Below the pieces are notes generated by a model that did not search any database, was not told the DNA's origin, and saw nothing but the letters and a program-made list of their open reading frames with translations. This document shows, piece by piece, positions 10,503 through 20,930 of a stretch of 64,000 nucleotides of DNA (the first letter of the stretch is position 1; every line of letters begins with the position of its first letter). The position numbers and the translations under genes are program-made. The stretch is taken from assembly GCA_011037195.1 (NCBI GenBank), contig JAAEAF010014366.1:186001-250000 (forward strand), in the 5' to 3' direction. Source of the DNA: Triatoma infestans. Taxonomy: Eukaryota; Arthropoda; Insecta; Hemiptera; Reduviidae.

Positions 10503-10922
10503 TTTCTTATTGTAATTTAAACATAAATTAATATCATTTAAAAATAAGGGTAATAATAAAAACGAGTACATTTGATTTCCTCTATTATACATTTTAATAT
10601 CATCTCTAATTTGCCGTTTGCTACCAACCTTCTTACATATCAATTTACCTATATATTTTCTTATATTAACCCTGTTTATATTTCACATTTATTTATTACT
10701 TTTACAAGCTTTTGACTGTCCATAAACTTTACATTACCTTTGTTTAAACTTTATCTATTCTTATTAATACAGTATACTGCTGAAATAACTTATCCCCTGC
10801 CCCCTAATGAAAAAGACTTGATAAAACACTGAGCATACTTAACATCACTATTAAAATTTAATTATAAAGTATTCTTCAAAACTGCTATTTATTATAGACT
10901 ATTTTCTAATGACTAATCATAA
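10503..10922. repeat. Second copy of the Penelope-like element interior
   Basis: This ~420-bp block closely matches 7848-8268, from GTAATTTAAACATAAATTAA through to TTTTCTAATGACTAATCATA. The hammerhead arms that flank the first copy are missing here, so either an internal fragment was copied or the arms were lost. Confidence 0.7.
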
Positions 10923-10946
10923 TTTATAATAATTCCATTTTGTCAT

Positions 10947-11203
10947 TAAACCCACTCACATAGTAACATAACCTTATAACCTCCACAGATAATTATATAC
11001 AACCAAGAAACCAGCTAGTGTGAGTGTAACATAAACGTTGAAGTGAACTCTCTACACGAACTTGGTGAATTTGCTCTGACGATGGATGAAAATCCGAAAC
11101 TGGTCAGGAAGAAAATTAATATGCATGCTTCGACGGATAAAATACCAGATGTTTTCCAGCATTGTGGACCCGTCCACATATTCAACATGAAACATTTTCA
11201 TTT
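10947..11203 (+). mobile_element. Penelope-like end, second hammerhead family
   Basis: From TGAACTCTCTACACGAACTT to CCACATATTC it matches the right arm of the element at 28364-28705 (GAACTCTTTACACGACCTT...). It is interrupted by a second Penelope-like element inserted at 11204. The apparent 66-codon frame here is only the translated repeat. Confidence 0.6.
11073..11108 (+). ncRNA. Hammerhead-like motif, family 2
   Basis: The core is CTGACGA (11076-11082), followed by stem II GGAT-GAAA-ATCC, GAAA (11096-11099), stem III context ACTGGT and a GTC cleavage triplet ending at 11105. Stem I is only about 2 bp (CT/AG), so activity as a monomer is doubtful. All conserved core bases are present. Confidence 0.65.
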
Positions 11204-11279
11204 TTGTTTTGGTGTTCGTTACGACCGTTGTATTCAATGTTGAAATTAGGTGTTGAGGTTCTCTCAAACTCTTCTTAAA

Positions 11280-11326
11280 CTTTTACCGACGTTTCGGCAA
11301 ATTATTGCCTTCTTCAGGGTAAAAAT
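11280..11326 (-). ncRNA. Hammerhead ribozyme motif, left arm
   Basis: Minus strand: TTTTACC, CTGAAGA, A, stem II GGCAA...TTGCC, GAAA, CGTC, GGTAAAA. All core positions are as in the right-arm copy at 11494-11541, with one fewer base in the stem II loop. Confidence 0.75.
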
Positions 11327-11493
11327 TTCTTCTTAGAATGTCTTAGAAACTATACTTTAACTTGTGATATAGCACTTGATATGATAAGTAGTTAATATGA
11401 TATATAAGTAGTTGATATGATAAGTGTTGATATGAGAAGTATGATATACCATCACTTTATAAACTATAGTTTTTATGAAATTCTAACAGGAAA

Positions 11494-11541
11494 TTTTTAC
11501 CCTGAAGAAGGCAATAAATTTGCCGAAACGTCGGTAAAAGT
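11494..11541 (+). ncRNA. Hammerhead ribozyme motif, right arm (best preserved)
   Basis: Stem I is TTTTACC (ending 11501) pairing 7 bp with GGTAAAA (11533-11539). The core CTGAAGA is at 11502-11508. Stem II is GGCAA/TTGCC around a short loop (11510-11524), followed by GAAA at 11525-11528. Stem III is the minimal self-complementary ACGT, and the cleavage triplet GTC is at 11530-11532. Short or loopless stem III is the form described for Penelope-like hammerheads, which are thought to work better as dimers. Every base required for catalysis is present. Confidence 0.8.
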
Positions 11542-11597
11542 TTAAGAAGAGTTTTTTTATGACCGGACCTCAATACCTAATTTCAACATTTTCATTT

Positions 11598-12375
11598 CTG
11601 ATAGACAAATTTACTTAAAAGTCGGAAGTTAAGCGAATAGTTCTACTAAATGGGGAGGGGAAATCATGCTTGGTTATTATGAGACATTATTAAGAAAAAA
11701 TCTTTTTCTCAAGTTCCTAGAATCCCTCTAAACGGTTTTTCCTGGAAAAAAAAAAAATCATTATAAGTAGTTCATTGTAGTCCATAAGAAAGCGCCAATA
11801 ACATTGAGCCAAGCCCACATAAAATTTCCAATTTAACTCAACGAATCCTGCACAACTGTCTAAAAATACATTTGTGCAGTTTGCAATTCAACTTTTTTTT
11901 TATACTGATATATCTCTCCAAGATGAGTACTATTTAATTTAACAACTAGTGATATTATATGCAATATAAAATTATATTAATGTTTAACATATATATAACA
12001 ATATGAAAAATATAAATTAAAACAAAGTGAAGAAATGTCCTAATAAGTCTATATAATCGATAGCCTCAGCGAATTGAAGCGGAATTGGTGAAGGTATATC
12101 GTATTAAAATCCCTTTTAGTAGACGGCCAAAGTCCACCTGAAGTGAATATGTGTTTAATTAATTATTTTAATTTATATTTGTCAAGTAATTAACAGTCGA
12201 AAATTAGGTGATCATAAGTTTGTACAATAATATGATTATCATATTTGCATGTACTGTTTTGTACGTTAGTTTGGAATCAGTATTGATATTGTTTGGTGGC
12301 ACCGTGTCTTAGTAAGTACTTGTGATAGTTTGTACGTAATTCTTTGTATACTAAGTCGGTCCTCTAATTTTGTTA
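11598..12375. other. Unassigned A+T-rich sequence
   Basis: No gene or known repeat was recognised. Confidence 0.5.
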
Positions 12376-12670
12376 TAAACTGCTGGACAAAAGTATTGCA
12401 TAAAATTTCAAAATGATGTAATTTGAAGTTACAGTCTAATAATGTATTTTTTTTTTTTTACAATTGTTGTACATGAACTCTGATCCAAGAAGAAATAAGA
12501 TACTTAAACCATTTGTTTATGTTTTTAAATGACTAATTCTCTGAACTCTTGAAAACACGATAATAATCCCAGTTCTTCACTTCACTGCTTGTGGTAATTT
12601 CTCTCTTCTACACATTTTTGTTAAGTATCTTCATATAAGTTCTTCCTTTTTTTCGCTTTTTGTTCTTAAC

Positions 12671-13655
12671 ATGCCTCTTCATGGTAATTATTCGGAAGAA
12701 ATTGCAGTAAGTATGGTGACATTACATGAGAAATGACTAAATCAAGCAATAATTGCTCAGAAACTACGAATGTAGAGGCAATCCACTGTCTACAGAAGTT
12801 TAGCACGCCATAGGGAGTTTGGTAGCTACCCGGACAGATGAGAGATTTATTCATCTGAATGTGTTAAGGAACAGGTTCGTTACTAGCAATCAATTACGTC
12901 AGTTGATCGCTGATGTCCGTAATGTCCATATTTCAAGTGGAACAGTAAAAGAAGGTTGAACGAAGCAAACTTGGCTTCCTTGATACCCACTACTGGCCCT
13001 CTTCTCACCAAAGCACACAGAGTCGCTAGATATTCATGAGAACATGTCAATTGGACAACAGAGGATTGGAGATGTCGTTTTATTAACAGATGAGTCGAGA
13101 TTCATTCCACATTCTCCAGATGGAAGGATGAGAGTTTGGAGGCGTCAAGGTGAGAGATATGCAGTGGCTAACATTTCTCCAAGAGTGGCTTTTGGTGGAG
13201 ACGGTGTTATGATTTGGGGAGGCATAAGTTTTGACGGACGTACAGACTTACAAATCGTGGAAAATGGGACGCTAAATGCCCGGAATTACCTTGAAGAGAT
13301 TCTTCAGCGATATGTTGTGCCAATTTCTGAAAGAGTCGGTAATGATCTTCGATTAGTGCAGATGCCAGATGCATCGAGTTATCCTTGAGTATCTACAGGA
13401 TGTTGGGATTCGACGTTTGGTTTTTCCACCGAGAAGTCCAGACCTAAATCCAATAGAACACCTTTGGGACACAATTGAAAGACGGCTTGGACTTCGCCTG
13501 ATTGCCCGTAAGCACTCTCAGGGAGCTATGGTACAGCAGTTATTGAAAAATGCAATGAGATTTCTCAAGAGGTTATCTAAAATGTAATCTCTTCAATGCC
13601 AAGGAGGGTTGCTGCAGTAATCAGAGCAACAGGAGGTATCACTAAATACTGTTGA
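12671..13655 (+). pseudogene. Tc1-like transposase, inactivated
   Basis: The N-terminal part (MPLHGNYSEEIAVSM, then a helix-turn-helix-like stretch to about 13040) is broken by several stops. The DDE domain is better kept: LLTDESRF (first Asp), WRRQGERYAVANI, FGGDGVMIWGGIS, then RSPDLNPIEHLWDTIERRL with the third acidic residue. A small deletion and shift at about 13361-13372 removes the second catalytic Asp of the usual QDNARCH motif and stops the first frame at 13388. The second frame (from 13369) carries the rest. The gene ends near 13655 with ITKYC. In Tc1 enzymes these residues cut and join DNA, so this copy cannot be active. Confidence 0.85.
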
Positions 13656-13717
13656 AAAAAAAATGAAGAAATGATAATAAATAAGTACCATTTTAATTTT
13701 GAATTTTACAGATTTTT

Positions 13718-14716
13718 ACTTTCTCTTACTCCTAGTAAGAGGAAGTATTGTAATCGTGTCAAATTTTCGATATTGAGTTTTCACCGGAAATATCCGTTTT
13801 GAGGTCCCCTGAGTCCAAAAAAGTGGTTTTTAGCGAATGGTCTGTGTGTGTGTGTGTGTGTGTGTCTGTGTGTGTGTCTGTGTGTGTGTATGTATGTGAA
13901 CAGCATAGCTCAAAAACGAAAAATCGTAGAAAGTTCAAACTTGATATTACGTTTAGGTATCACCATGGGATCTGACGGTGCGTTATGTGTCAATATTCCT
14001 CAACCGGAAGTACCACTTTACTAGTTGTTTTTTTTACGTTTTTGCAATTTTCTCAAAAATGGCTCCGAAGATTTTCTTTAAACTTGCTATATCAACTACA
14101 CATACAAAGAGCTACAACTTTTATTTGAAACATTTCTCCAGGAAAATTCATTTAAGGGCACTTCTGGGGGAGGGGTGGGGTTAGGTTTTCATCTTAACTG
14201 CTGTTTCAGTATATTAGACAATTCTGTCATCTAAATAATGTTAATTAGAATTAAATATGTTGTTGAAATTCCGAGTTTGAAAAAAAATGATAACCGGAAG
14301 TGCGTTTTTACTGAAATATAATTTTCAGTTTTCTGGTATTTTCTCGAAAATGGCTCCAACGATTTTCTTTAAACCAGTGTTGTTAACTATACATATAAAG
14401 AGCTACAACTTTTATTTGAAACTTTTCCCCTGATAAATTCATTTAAGGGGACTTTTGGGGGAGGGGGGTTATGTTTTTCTTTAAAATGCTATCACAGTTG
14501 ATTATACAATTCTGTCATCCAAATTGAAATAACTAGAAATTAATATATGACCCAAATTCCGAGTTTCAAGGAAATTAGTAAACCGGACAGTTGTAGTGGA
14601 CAGTGTTTTCACTTTTCGACGAATTTCATTGAATTTGGTACACAAACTATAACATTTGTCAATTATAATTTTGAGAACAGGAGTAAGAGAAAGTTGTGTG
14701 AGTGTTTCACACCAGA
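13718..14716 (-). mobile_element. H-element nested in the Tc1 element (999 bp)
   Basis: The element begins ACTTTCTCTTACTCC and ends TTCACACCAGA. The flanks are both T runs of the host transposon (CAGATTTT on the left, TTTTTTTTTGAGC on the right), so its limits are clear and no target duplication beyond T is needed. It has two core units and a (TG)n tract at about 13842-13890. It postdates the Tc1 insertion. Confidence 0.85.
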
Positions 14717-14914
14717 TTTTTTTTTTGAGCTTCATTTTTAATTCTATGTAATAAAAACCAGGTTTTTACTAAATTTTTGGTAGTTGTTCTTTTTTTCTGT
14801 TTGGATTAGAGTTCAACAACATGAATCCATAAAAAAAAAAAAATACGAAAATACTTTTCAACTTTAAATTATAATATTTTGAAATTTTATGCAATAATTT
14901 TGTCCAGCAGTTTA

Positions 14915-15389
14915 TAATAACATTATAGCATAATTTATAATTATAATAATATAATTATACTATAATTAGTTATAGTATAATTAGTTATTAGTATATTAGT
15001 AATTAGTTATAGTATTAATGTTATTAATATAATTAGTATATTAGTATTATTATAAATTAGTAATTATACAAACAACCCTATCGTGTTAGAATACAACATT
15101 TCAGCTTCCTGTTAAATTTTTTTCCTGTTTGAGATATTCTATCTACAAAAACAACACATCAAAACAAAATGAGAATGATTTAGGCCTAAAGAACAATGTC
15201 TTCATATTTTGGGAATATCAAAAACTTATATTCCGATAAATTTTTTGGGGGGGAAAGTACCTTTTTAATTGTGATAAAAATAGAAAGTAAAATATCTGTT
15301 GTAATACGCTTGAAACGATTATTCTATTACAGCAATTGTCATATTTTAGAATTTACTAATTTTCTCAAACTTATCTATTTATTTACAAA
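14915..15389. other. A+T-rich tract with local TATAATTAGT-like repeats
   Basis: Between 14930 and 15070 there are imperfect short repeats of TTAGTTAT/ATTAGTA type. The remainder has no recognised gene. Confidence 0.5.
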
Positions 15390-16211
15390 CATAATATGGG
15401 CCAGCTCACCAAGAGCTTTACACATAGAGATTAGAGGTAAGATATTTCATAGATCTTGGTAGAGTCGCGGTTTCAGTCTTCTAGAGTGAGTAGGTTCCCC
15501 TATGTTGTAGTGGGACGTTGAGGATAGTGTGTGAAGTGTGAGGAAGAAGTTGTCTGTTAATTTAGTCATGTGTGTGTGAATATCTGTAATGTCTAGTTCT
15601 CTGTGTATTTGTGTGTTTCTGGTAAACCAAGGGGCTCTTAAAGCAATTCGGAGTACTTTGTTTTGAAATGTCAATGTCTGAAGTCGTTTCGTCAGTGTGT
15701 TGCTGGCAGTTATCCAGACTGGGCAAGCGTATGTCAACAGAGGTCTGAGAAGCGTCTTATAAAGAAGTACTGTACAGGAGTGTTTGAGTGGTGTGTTTCT
15801 GTTTATAAGTGGATATAACTGTTTCAGTCGGCAGTATGCTTGTTGTAGTTTGCTGTTAATGTGTAGTCTCCAGGTGAGTCTGGTGTCAAGGATTACACCA
15901 AGATAGCGCACTCCTTGGTCCTTCGGTTTCCAGGGTATTTCCTGGTTGTTTAGTTTTAGTCGCCGAAGGTCTTCATTTTGAAATCTCCGAAGAGAAAAAA
16001 TTTTTGCTTCTGTTTTAGTGATGTTGAGACGTAGCTTCCATTTTTGGAACCATTTTGTAATGATGTCTATAGTTGTTTGTAAGTCAGTGATGCTTTGGTC
16101 AATGTTGTCGTTAGTTGAGGCTATCATTGTGCCATCTGCGTATGTAGCTAAAGTGGCTGAAGTTGGTTCAAACTTATAAATTTCACAAAAATTAATTGCC
16201 TTCAATCTCAT
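15390..16211 (-). pseudogene. Jockey-like reverse transcriptase, 5'-truncated, YADG
   Basis: A 254-codon open frame (15447-16211) covers the C-terminal half of a non-LTR reverse transcriptase. The palm motif reads TYADGTMIAS where YADD is expected. WFQKWKLRLNITKTEAKIF and VRYLGVILDTRLTWRLHI follow, then the thumb region (LLYKTLLRPLLTYACPVW). It ends RRLKPRLYQDL, the usual Jockey-clade C-terminus, followed by a short 3' untranslated segment. Apart from YADG the frame is open, so the copy may be fairly young or simply truncated. Loss of the second catalytic Asp should abolish polymerase activity. It was chosen as 5'-truncated because the first half of the reverse transcriptase is missing upstream. 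Confidence 0.85.
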
Positions 16212-16439
16212 TGAATAGGAAAATCATAAACTTTAGAAAAACCACCTTTTTTCAGGCAAGCATATAAACTTCCTCCTACCCCAAATCCGCCTTTATTAAA
16301 TGATTTTTGCTTTGTTTTTGTTTTTGGAAAAATAGTACCAAACTAAATGATTAAGACTCTGTGTGAATGATAGTTACCATACAAAATTCATTACGACATG
16401 TCGATCGATTTATGGAGAAAATGACAGAAAACTGAAAAA

Positions 16440-16690
16440 AAAACAAAAAAAAACTATTCATTAAACACGCATTCGACCAAAAAACTTTATTGCCTAGTCC
16501 CCTTCGTTGGAACTTAAACGAAATCTCAAGTTTAAGCTTCCTGCGATTTTTTTGTTTTTTGGGAAATTTTGTTATACATAAACGAATTGCTAAAAAAAAG
16601 TCACTCTTTCAGACTCAGGGGACCTCAATTTTGATATGTCCGGTGAAAACCTAATATAGAAAATTTGACACGATTTGCAATACTCTTAAT
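16440..16690 (+). mobile_element. Degraded H-element 3' part
   Basis: It keeps CAGACTCAGGGGACCTCAA, GTCCGGTGAAAACC and AATTTGACACGATT in order, but the terminal hairpin has decayed. It abuts a younger copy that runs in the opposite direction. Confidence 0.6.
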
Positions 16691-16704
16691 ACAATATTCT
16701 TATT

Positions 16705-17703
16705 ACATTCTCTTACTCCTTAGTAAGAGGAAGTATTGTAATCGTGTCAAATTTTCGATATTGAATTTTCACCGGAAATATCCGTTTTGAGGTCCCCTGA
16801 GTCCAAAAAAGTGGTTTTTAGAAAATGATGTGTGGGTGTGTATGTATGAATGTGAACAGCATAGCTCAAAAACGAAAAACCTGTAGAAAGTTGAAACTTG
16901 ATATTCCGTTTAGGTATCCCCATGGGATCTGACAGTACGTTATCTGTCAAAATTCCTCAACCGGAAGTACCACTTTACAAGTTTTTTTTTTTTTTACTTT
17001 TTGCGTTTTTCTCAAATATGGCTCCGACGATTTTCTTGAAACTTGGTATATCAACTACACATACTAACAGCTACAACTTTTATTTCAAACATTTCTCTGG
17101 GAAAATTCATTTAAGGGCAATTATGGGGGAGAGATGGGGGTTAGGTTTTCATCTAAAGTGCTATTCCAGTTTATTAGACAATTCTATCATCTAAATAAAC
17201 TTAATTAGAATTGAATATGTTGTTGAAATTCCTAGTTTGAAAAAATCGGATAACCGAAAGTGCGTTTACTTTACCACTTTACTAAATGATTTTTTTTCTT
17301 TTTTTCGCGATTTTCTCAAAATGGCTCCAACCAAATAGCTCCATTTTCTTCAAACAACTTATATAAACTAAACATACAAAGAGCTACAACTTTTATTGAA
17401 AACATTTCTCTGGGAAAGTTCATTTAAGGGCACTTTTAGGGGAGGGGAGGGGTTACGTTTTTCTCTAAAGTGCTATCATGGTTGATTATACAATTCTAAC
17501 ATCCAAAGAAAATTAATTAGAAATAAGTAGATGGTCAAAATTCCGAGTTTCAAGGAAATAGTAAGCCGGAAGTTCGCTTTTACTAAACAGTTTTTTCAGT
17601 TTTCGACGAATTTAGTTATATTTGGTACACAAACTATAAAATTTGTCAATTATAATTTTGAGAACAGGAGTAAGAGAAATTTGTATGAGTGTTTCACACC
17701 AGA
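16705..17703 (-). mobile_element. H-element, full copy (999 bp)
   Basis: It begins with the hairpin ACATTCTCTTACTCC...GAGGAAGT and ends GTTTCACACCAGA before a T run. It has two core units and only a weak (TG)n tract. A tRNA-derived SINE follows directly. Confidence 0.8.
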
Positions 17704-17717
17704 TTTTTTTTTTTTAA

Positions 17718-17898
17718 TTAAGGCGCGTCAACATCTATGGTTATTGGCTCCCTTCTCAGTGCACTGCCGGCTCGGGACATTGTTCTCTCGTTACAGACAA
17801 CACTGTCCATCACCGGACAGTAAGCTGTTAGGAGCTCCGAGGAAGAAAAAATCTAAGGGCAGCACAGTGCGCTAACCACCGAGCTAATCCCTTCCCTT
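17718..17898 (-). repeat. tRNA-derived SINE, family 3, copy a
   Basis: The minus strand begins GGGAAGGGATTAGCTCGGTG, followed by a short head (GTTAGCGCAC), TGCCCTTAGATTTTTTC, CTCCTAACAGCTTACTGTCC and the tail CATAGATGTTGACGCGCC. The box B half of the head is deleted. A tail-only fragment repeats at 17930-17962. Confidence 0.7.
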
Positions 17899-17962
17899 AT
17901 CCTTCTTCTTCTTCTTATTATTTTTTTTTTTGAATAAGGCGCGTCAACATCTATGGTTATTA

Positions 17963-18754
17963 ATAATTGAAACAAGATGGAAATTGCAATTTAATAATGA
18001 ATTTCTTTACAAAATGTCGTAATAATTCAAGGAATATATGTTAGTTTTAAGATAATTTTAATTGCCCCAATATCTTATGCATGAGTTATGTATATATATA
18101 TATATACATAAAGGTGGTGTACACGTGGTTTTCCCCAGCCCAACCTTTAGTACACGTGGATTTGTTACTTAGACTAATCTTATTATGGATTACATTAATC
18201 CATTCCGCATATGGGTGTAACTCCTTCATCTTCTGACAAAGCTTTATGTAAAAAGATGAGCTTAATGGGGTTCCATCGCTCTCCTTAATTTTCTCAATCT
18301 CTTAACGTTATCTCACACTCTCTCTCTACTCAACATTTGATGGAATATAAATGTTGATGAACAAATGAAACTCATAATTGTTAATTGTACTCCATTATAT
18401 AAGTGCAAACAACTTTTCTTGCAACCCTGGAAGTAAACAAATTTTCATTAACATATATATATATATACACTGTTAATGTTAGAACTTTTTACTGGTAAAA
18501 GTATTAGTGAAAATGGATTAAGTTACAAAATTTATTTTAATAACATTATTATAACTTCTTAAAACTGTATTTAACTTTTATGTTCATTATATTAACATAG
18601 AGAAATGTATGTTAATATTTTAATATTTTAAATTCTAATTTTCATACTGATAATAACTTTAGTATGATTATATATATTATATATCACAGAATAATAATTA
18701 GATTTGAAGATTTAACAACATCTAATCCGTATGTATGCTGGTTAGAGATTATTT
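17963..18754. other. Unassigned A+T-rich sequence
   Basis: Short (TA)n tracts occur near 18090, 18455 and 18670. No gene was recognised. Confidence 0.5.
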
Positions 18755-18809
18755 TTAGATCAATACAGTCTGCTTAAATAAATGATTAACTTTTTTTTTA
18801 CATTCCAGC

Positions 18810-18945
18810 GTTTGCTGGCTAGATTTCCGAATGAAACCAGCTATATTGGAACTGCAAGAATAAAAATGGTAAGTTAGAAGATACTCTTGGATAAATTTCT
18901 GTGGATTGGGTCTTGTCGGAGGATTGGCACTCATATCCGATATGT
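18810..18945 (-). repeat. Dispersed repeat, pair with 21485-21650
   Basis: The minus strand contains AATCCTCCGACAAGACCCAA, TATCTTCTAACTTACCA and GCTGGTTTCATTCGGAAATC, in the same order as the plus-strand copy at 21485-21650. A 101-codon open frame spans this region, but it continues past the repeat and has no recognisable domain. I do not call it a gene. Confidence 0.55.
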
Positions 18946-19078
18946 GTGATATGAATGGTAGTATGAACGTAAACTGTTTTATTGTAACTAGGTAGGATTT
19001 TAATTTAGGTTTGGTTTTTAATGTGGTGGAGGAATATCCACCACAGAACAGAATTGTCATCTGGAATGCACTTTAAAT

Positions 19079-19500
19079 GAAACCAAACCCCACCTTTCCA
19101 CCGTAATTGCCCTTAAATTAATTTACCTAGAGAAATGTTTCAAATAAAAGTATGTGTAGTTGATATACCAAGTTTCAACAAAATTGTCGGAGCCATTTTT
19201 GAGAAAAAAATGCCAAAAATAAAACATCTAACTAGTAAAGTGGTACTTCCGGTTAAGGAATTTTGACAAATAAGTACTGTCAGATCCCATGGTGATATCT
19301 AAACGGAATATCAAGTTTCATCTTTCTACGGTTTTTCGTTTTTGATCTATGCTGTTCATACACACACACAGAGACCATTGGCTAAAAACCACTCTGTGGG
19401 ACTCAGGGGACCTCAAAACGGATATTTCCGGTGAAAAGTTGATATTGATAAAAATTTGACATGATTACAATACTTCCTCTTACTAGGAGTAAGAGAAAGT
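19079..19500 (+). mobile_element. H-element, 5'-truncated
   Basis: It begins inside a core unit (CCAAACCCCACC) and runs to the intact terminal hairpin ACTTCCTCTTACTAGGAGTA ending in GAAAGT. It has a short (CA)n tract. The 5' end is missing. Confidence 0.75.
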
Positions 19501-19544
19501 AAAACAAAGATAATAGGCAAGTTTCATCAATCAATTACTGTTTC

Positions 19545-19690
19545 AATTTAGAAAAATTAATTAATATTAAACCTTCCCCACTGTCGGCCATGAAGAGCCA
19601 AGAAAGCGAAATTAGGTGGGTAGCTTTTGGGCGCCAGCAAGCCGCATTTGATTTTAGGCGTCAGCAAGCTATGTTTGTTTTGAACGTCAA
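19545..19690. repeat. Unclassified repeat shared with 23445-23555
   Basis: AAACTTCCCCCACTG-like sequence, GAAGAGCCAAGA, and GCGCCAGCAAGCCGCATTTG followed by ATTTTAGGCGTCA occur in both places. In each case the block directly follows H-element sequence. Family unknown. Confidence 0.55.
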
Positions 19691-20226
19691 CATGCCGCGT
19701 TTGTTTTGAATGCGGCTTTTTTTTGTTAGTATGTCACCAAGCCACGTTATTTTTCTCATTAAGTTCATAGCCTTTATTTCTCCACCACAAATTTTTAATT
19801 GGGTATTAGTGTTATTAGCTTTGGTTTATGCATGATTATATTTATAGGCATGAATGTATTTATTAGGATGAATGTTTTTAAGTATGAATCTGAATGTTGG
19901 AATATGTATAGTAAAAATCATGTTGAATGTACATAGTTGTTTTTTTTTTAATCGCAGGATTAGGCACTAAATGGACGTTAGGACTCTACTTCAGTTTCTT
20001 TAATTAAGAGTATAGTAATTATGAAAAGCTATTCAATAAATATAATGTATGTTATGCTCAATTAGTATAGTGTCATTGAGGATGATTATCAAATGCAAGA
20101 AAGCTTAGATGTTGTGCACCTTAAAAATAATAATAATAATAATAATAAGATCCGGAAGTGAAGATAAGATATAATAATATATTTACATAATATTTACAAT
20201 AAAATTAATAATGATAAGATCCGGAA

Positions 20227-20794
20227 GTGAAGGATGACAGGTGCAGACGTTGTGTTGATAAACCTGAGACCATTCAGCATGTATTGGCTGCTTGTAGTTC
20301 ATTGGCACAGACTGAGTATCTACAGCGTTACATCAGGACATTGGTGTTAAATTTGGATTGCTGGAAGAGAGTGTGCCCTATTATAAATATAATCCATCTT
20401 CTGTGCTTGTATTCGATAGGTACACGCTCTATTATGACAGATCGATTCTTACAGATAGGTCCGATCCCAAACAACAGACCTGATGTAGTGTTGGGGGACA
20501 AGCAAATGAAAGTGGCGCATTTGATCGATATTGCTATTCCCAGTGATCACAACATTCAGGGTACTCTGAGCGAAAAGGTACCAGGACTTAAAAGAAGAGA
20601 TTACCAATATATGGAAATTGGAAAAAGTTTATGTTGTTCCTAAAGTCCTCTCAGTAACTGAGATAATTCCGCAAGCCCTACATGATAGAATTAAGACCTT
20701 AGGGCTAAGACAAGAGTTTTATATCCAGATACAGAAGTCTGTCATTTTAAGCTCAACGCAGGTTGGTGAAAAAGTTTTTAGGTTAAACAGGTGA
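20227..20794 (+). pseudogene. LINE C-terminus with CCHC motif and restriction-like endonuclease
   Basis: The frame opens with DDRCRRCVDKPETIQHVLAAC, a CCHC zinc motif (C-x2-C...H-x4-C). It continues to NNRPDVVLGDKQMKVAHLID, which has the RPD...D spacing of the restriction-like endonuclease of R2/R4/NeSL-type LINEs. A frameshift near 20578 moves the frame to YQDLKEEITNIWKLEKVYVV, with the end at about 20794 (KVFRLNR). In these elements the endonuclease nicks target DNA to prime reverse transcription. The first stop is at 20641-20643, and the frameshift makes this copy inactive. R4/Dong is the best guess because of the TAA flanks; other clades with the same domain order are possible. Confidence 0.75.
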
Positions 20795-20847
20795 GAGTGC
20801 TTGGTTTGAACCCGTACCTTTTCTTAATACCAGCGGAAAAAGCTGAG

Positions 20848-20852
20848 AATAA

Positions 20853-20887
<35 letters not shown>

Positions 20888-20930
20888 ATAATAATAATAA
20901 TAATTACAATAATAATAATAATAAATTTTT
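20848..20930. repeat. (TAC)n/(TAA)n microsatellite
   Basis: Uninterrupted TAC triplets pass into TAA triplets, then into imperfect AAT. This forms the 3' side of the LINE fragment. Confidence 0.85.

Larger units (their letters stand above)
11204..11584. mobile_element. Penelope-like fold-back element with 13-bp target duplication
   Basis: AACATTTTCATTT flanks both sides (11191-11203 and 11585-11597), a 13-bp target duplication. Inside, inverted arms of about 100 bp (left starting GAAATTAGGTGTTGAGG at 11242, right ending CAATACCTAATTTC) surround a spacer of about 120 bp. Each arm holds a hammerhead motif. A 38-nt extension (11204-11241) precedes the left arm only. Variable, long target duplications and a one-sided short extension are known Penelope features. 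No reverse transcriptase or GIY-YIG domain is present, so the element is non-autonomous. Confidence 0.75.
12378..14912 (+). mobile_element. Tc1-type DNA transposon with a nested H-element
   Basis: The inverted ends are AACTGCTGGACAAAAGTATT on the left and, read inwards from the right, AACTGCTGGACAAAATTATT. Similarity extends about 100 bp imperfectly. TA lies outside each end (12376-12377 and 14913-14914). Removing the 999-bp H-element at 13718-14716 leaves about 1.5 kb, a normal Tc1-family size. The transposase gene lies inside but is broken. Confidence 0.85.

Noticed and set aside
13978..14184. Recurrent 60-75 codon frames with KMAP.IFFKL...FYLKHFSGKIHLRA (also near 4821, 16898, 36054, 52094, 59078)
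   Set aside because: They are the translation of the H-element core in one direction. Conservation is explained by copy identity, and the frame is often broken in other copies.
18755..19060. 101-codon minus-strand frame as a gene
   Set aside because: Only its middle matches a dispersed repeat; no domain, and the other copy is not open over the same span.
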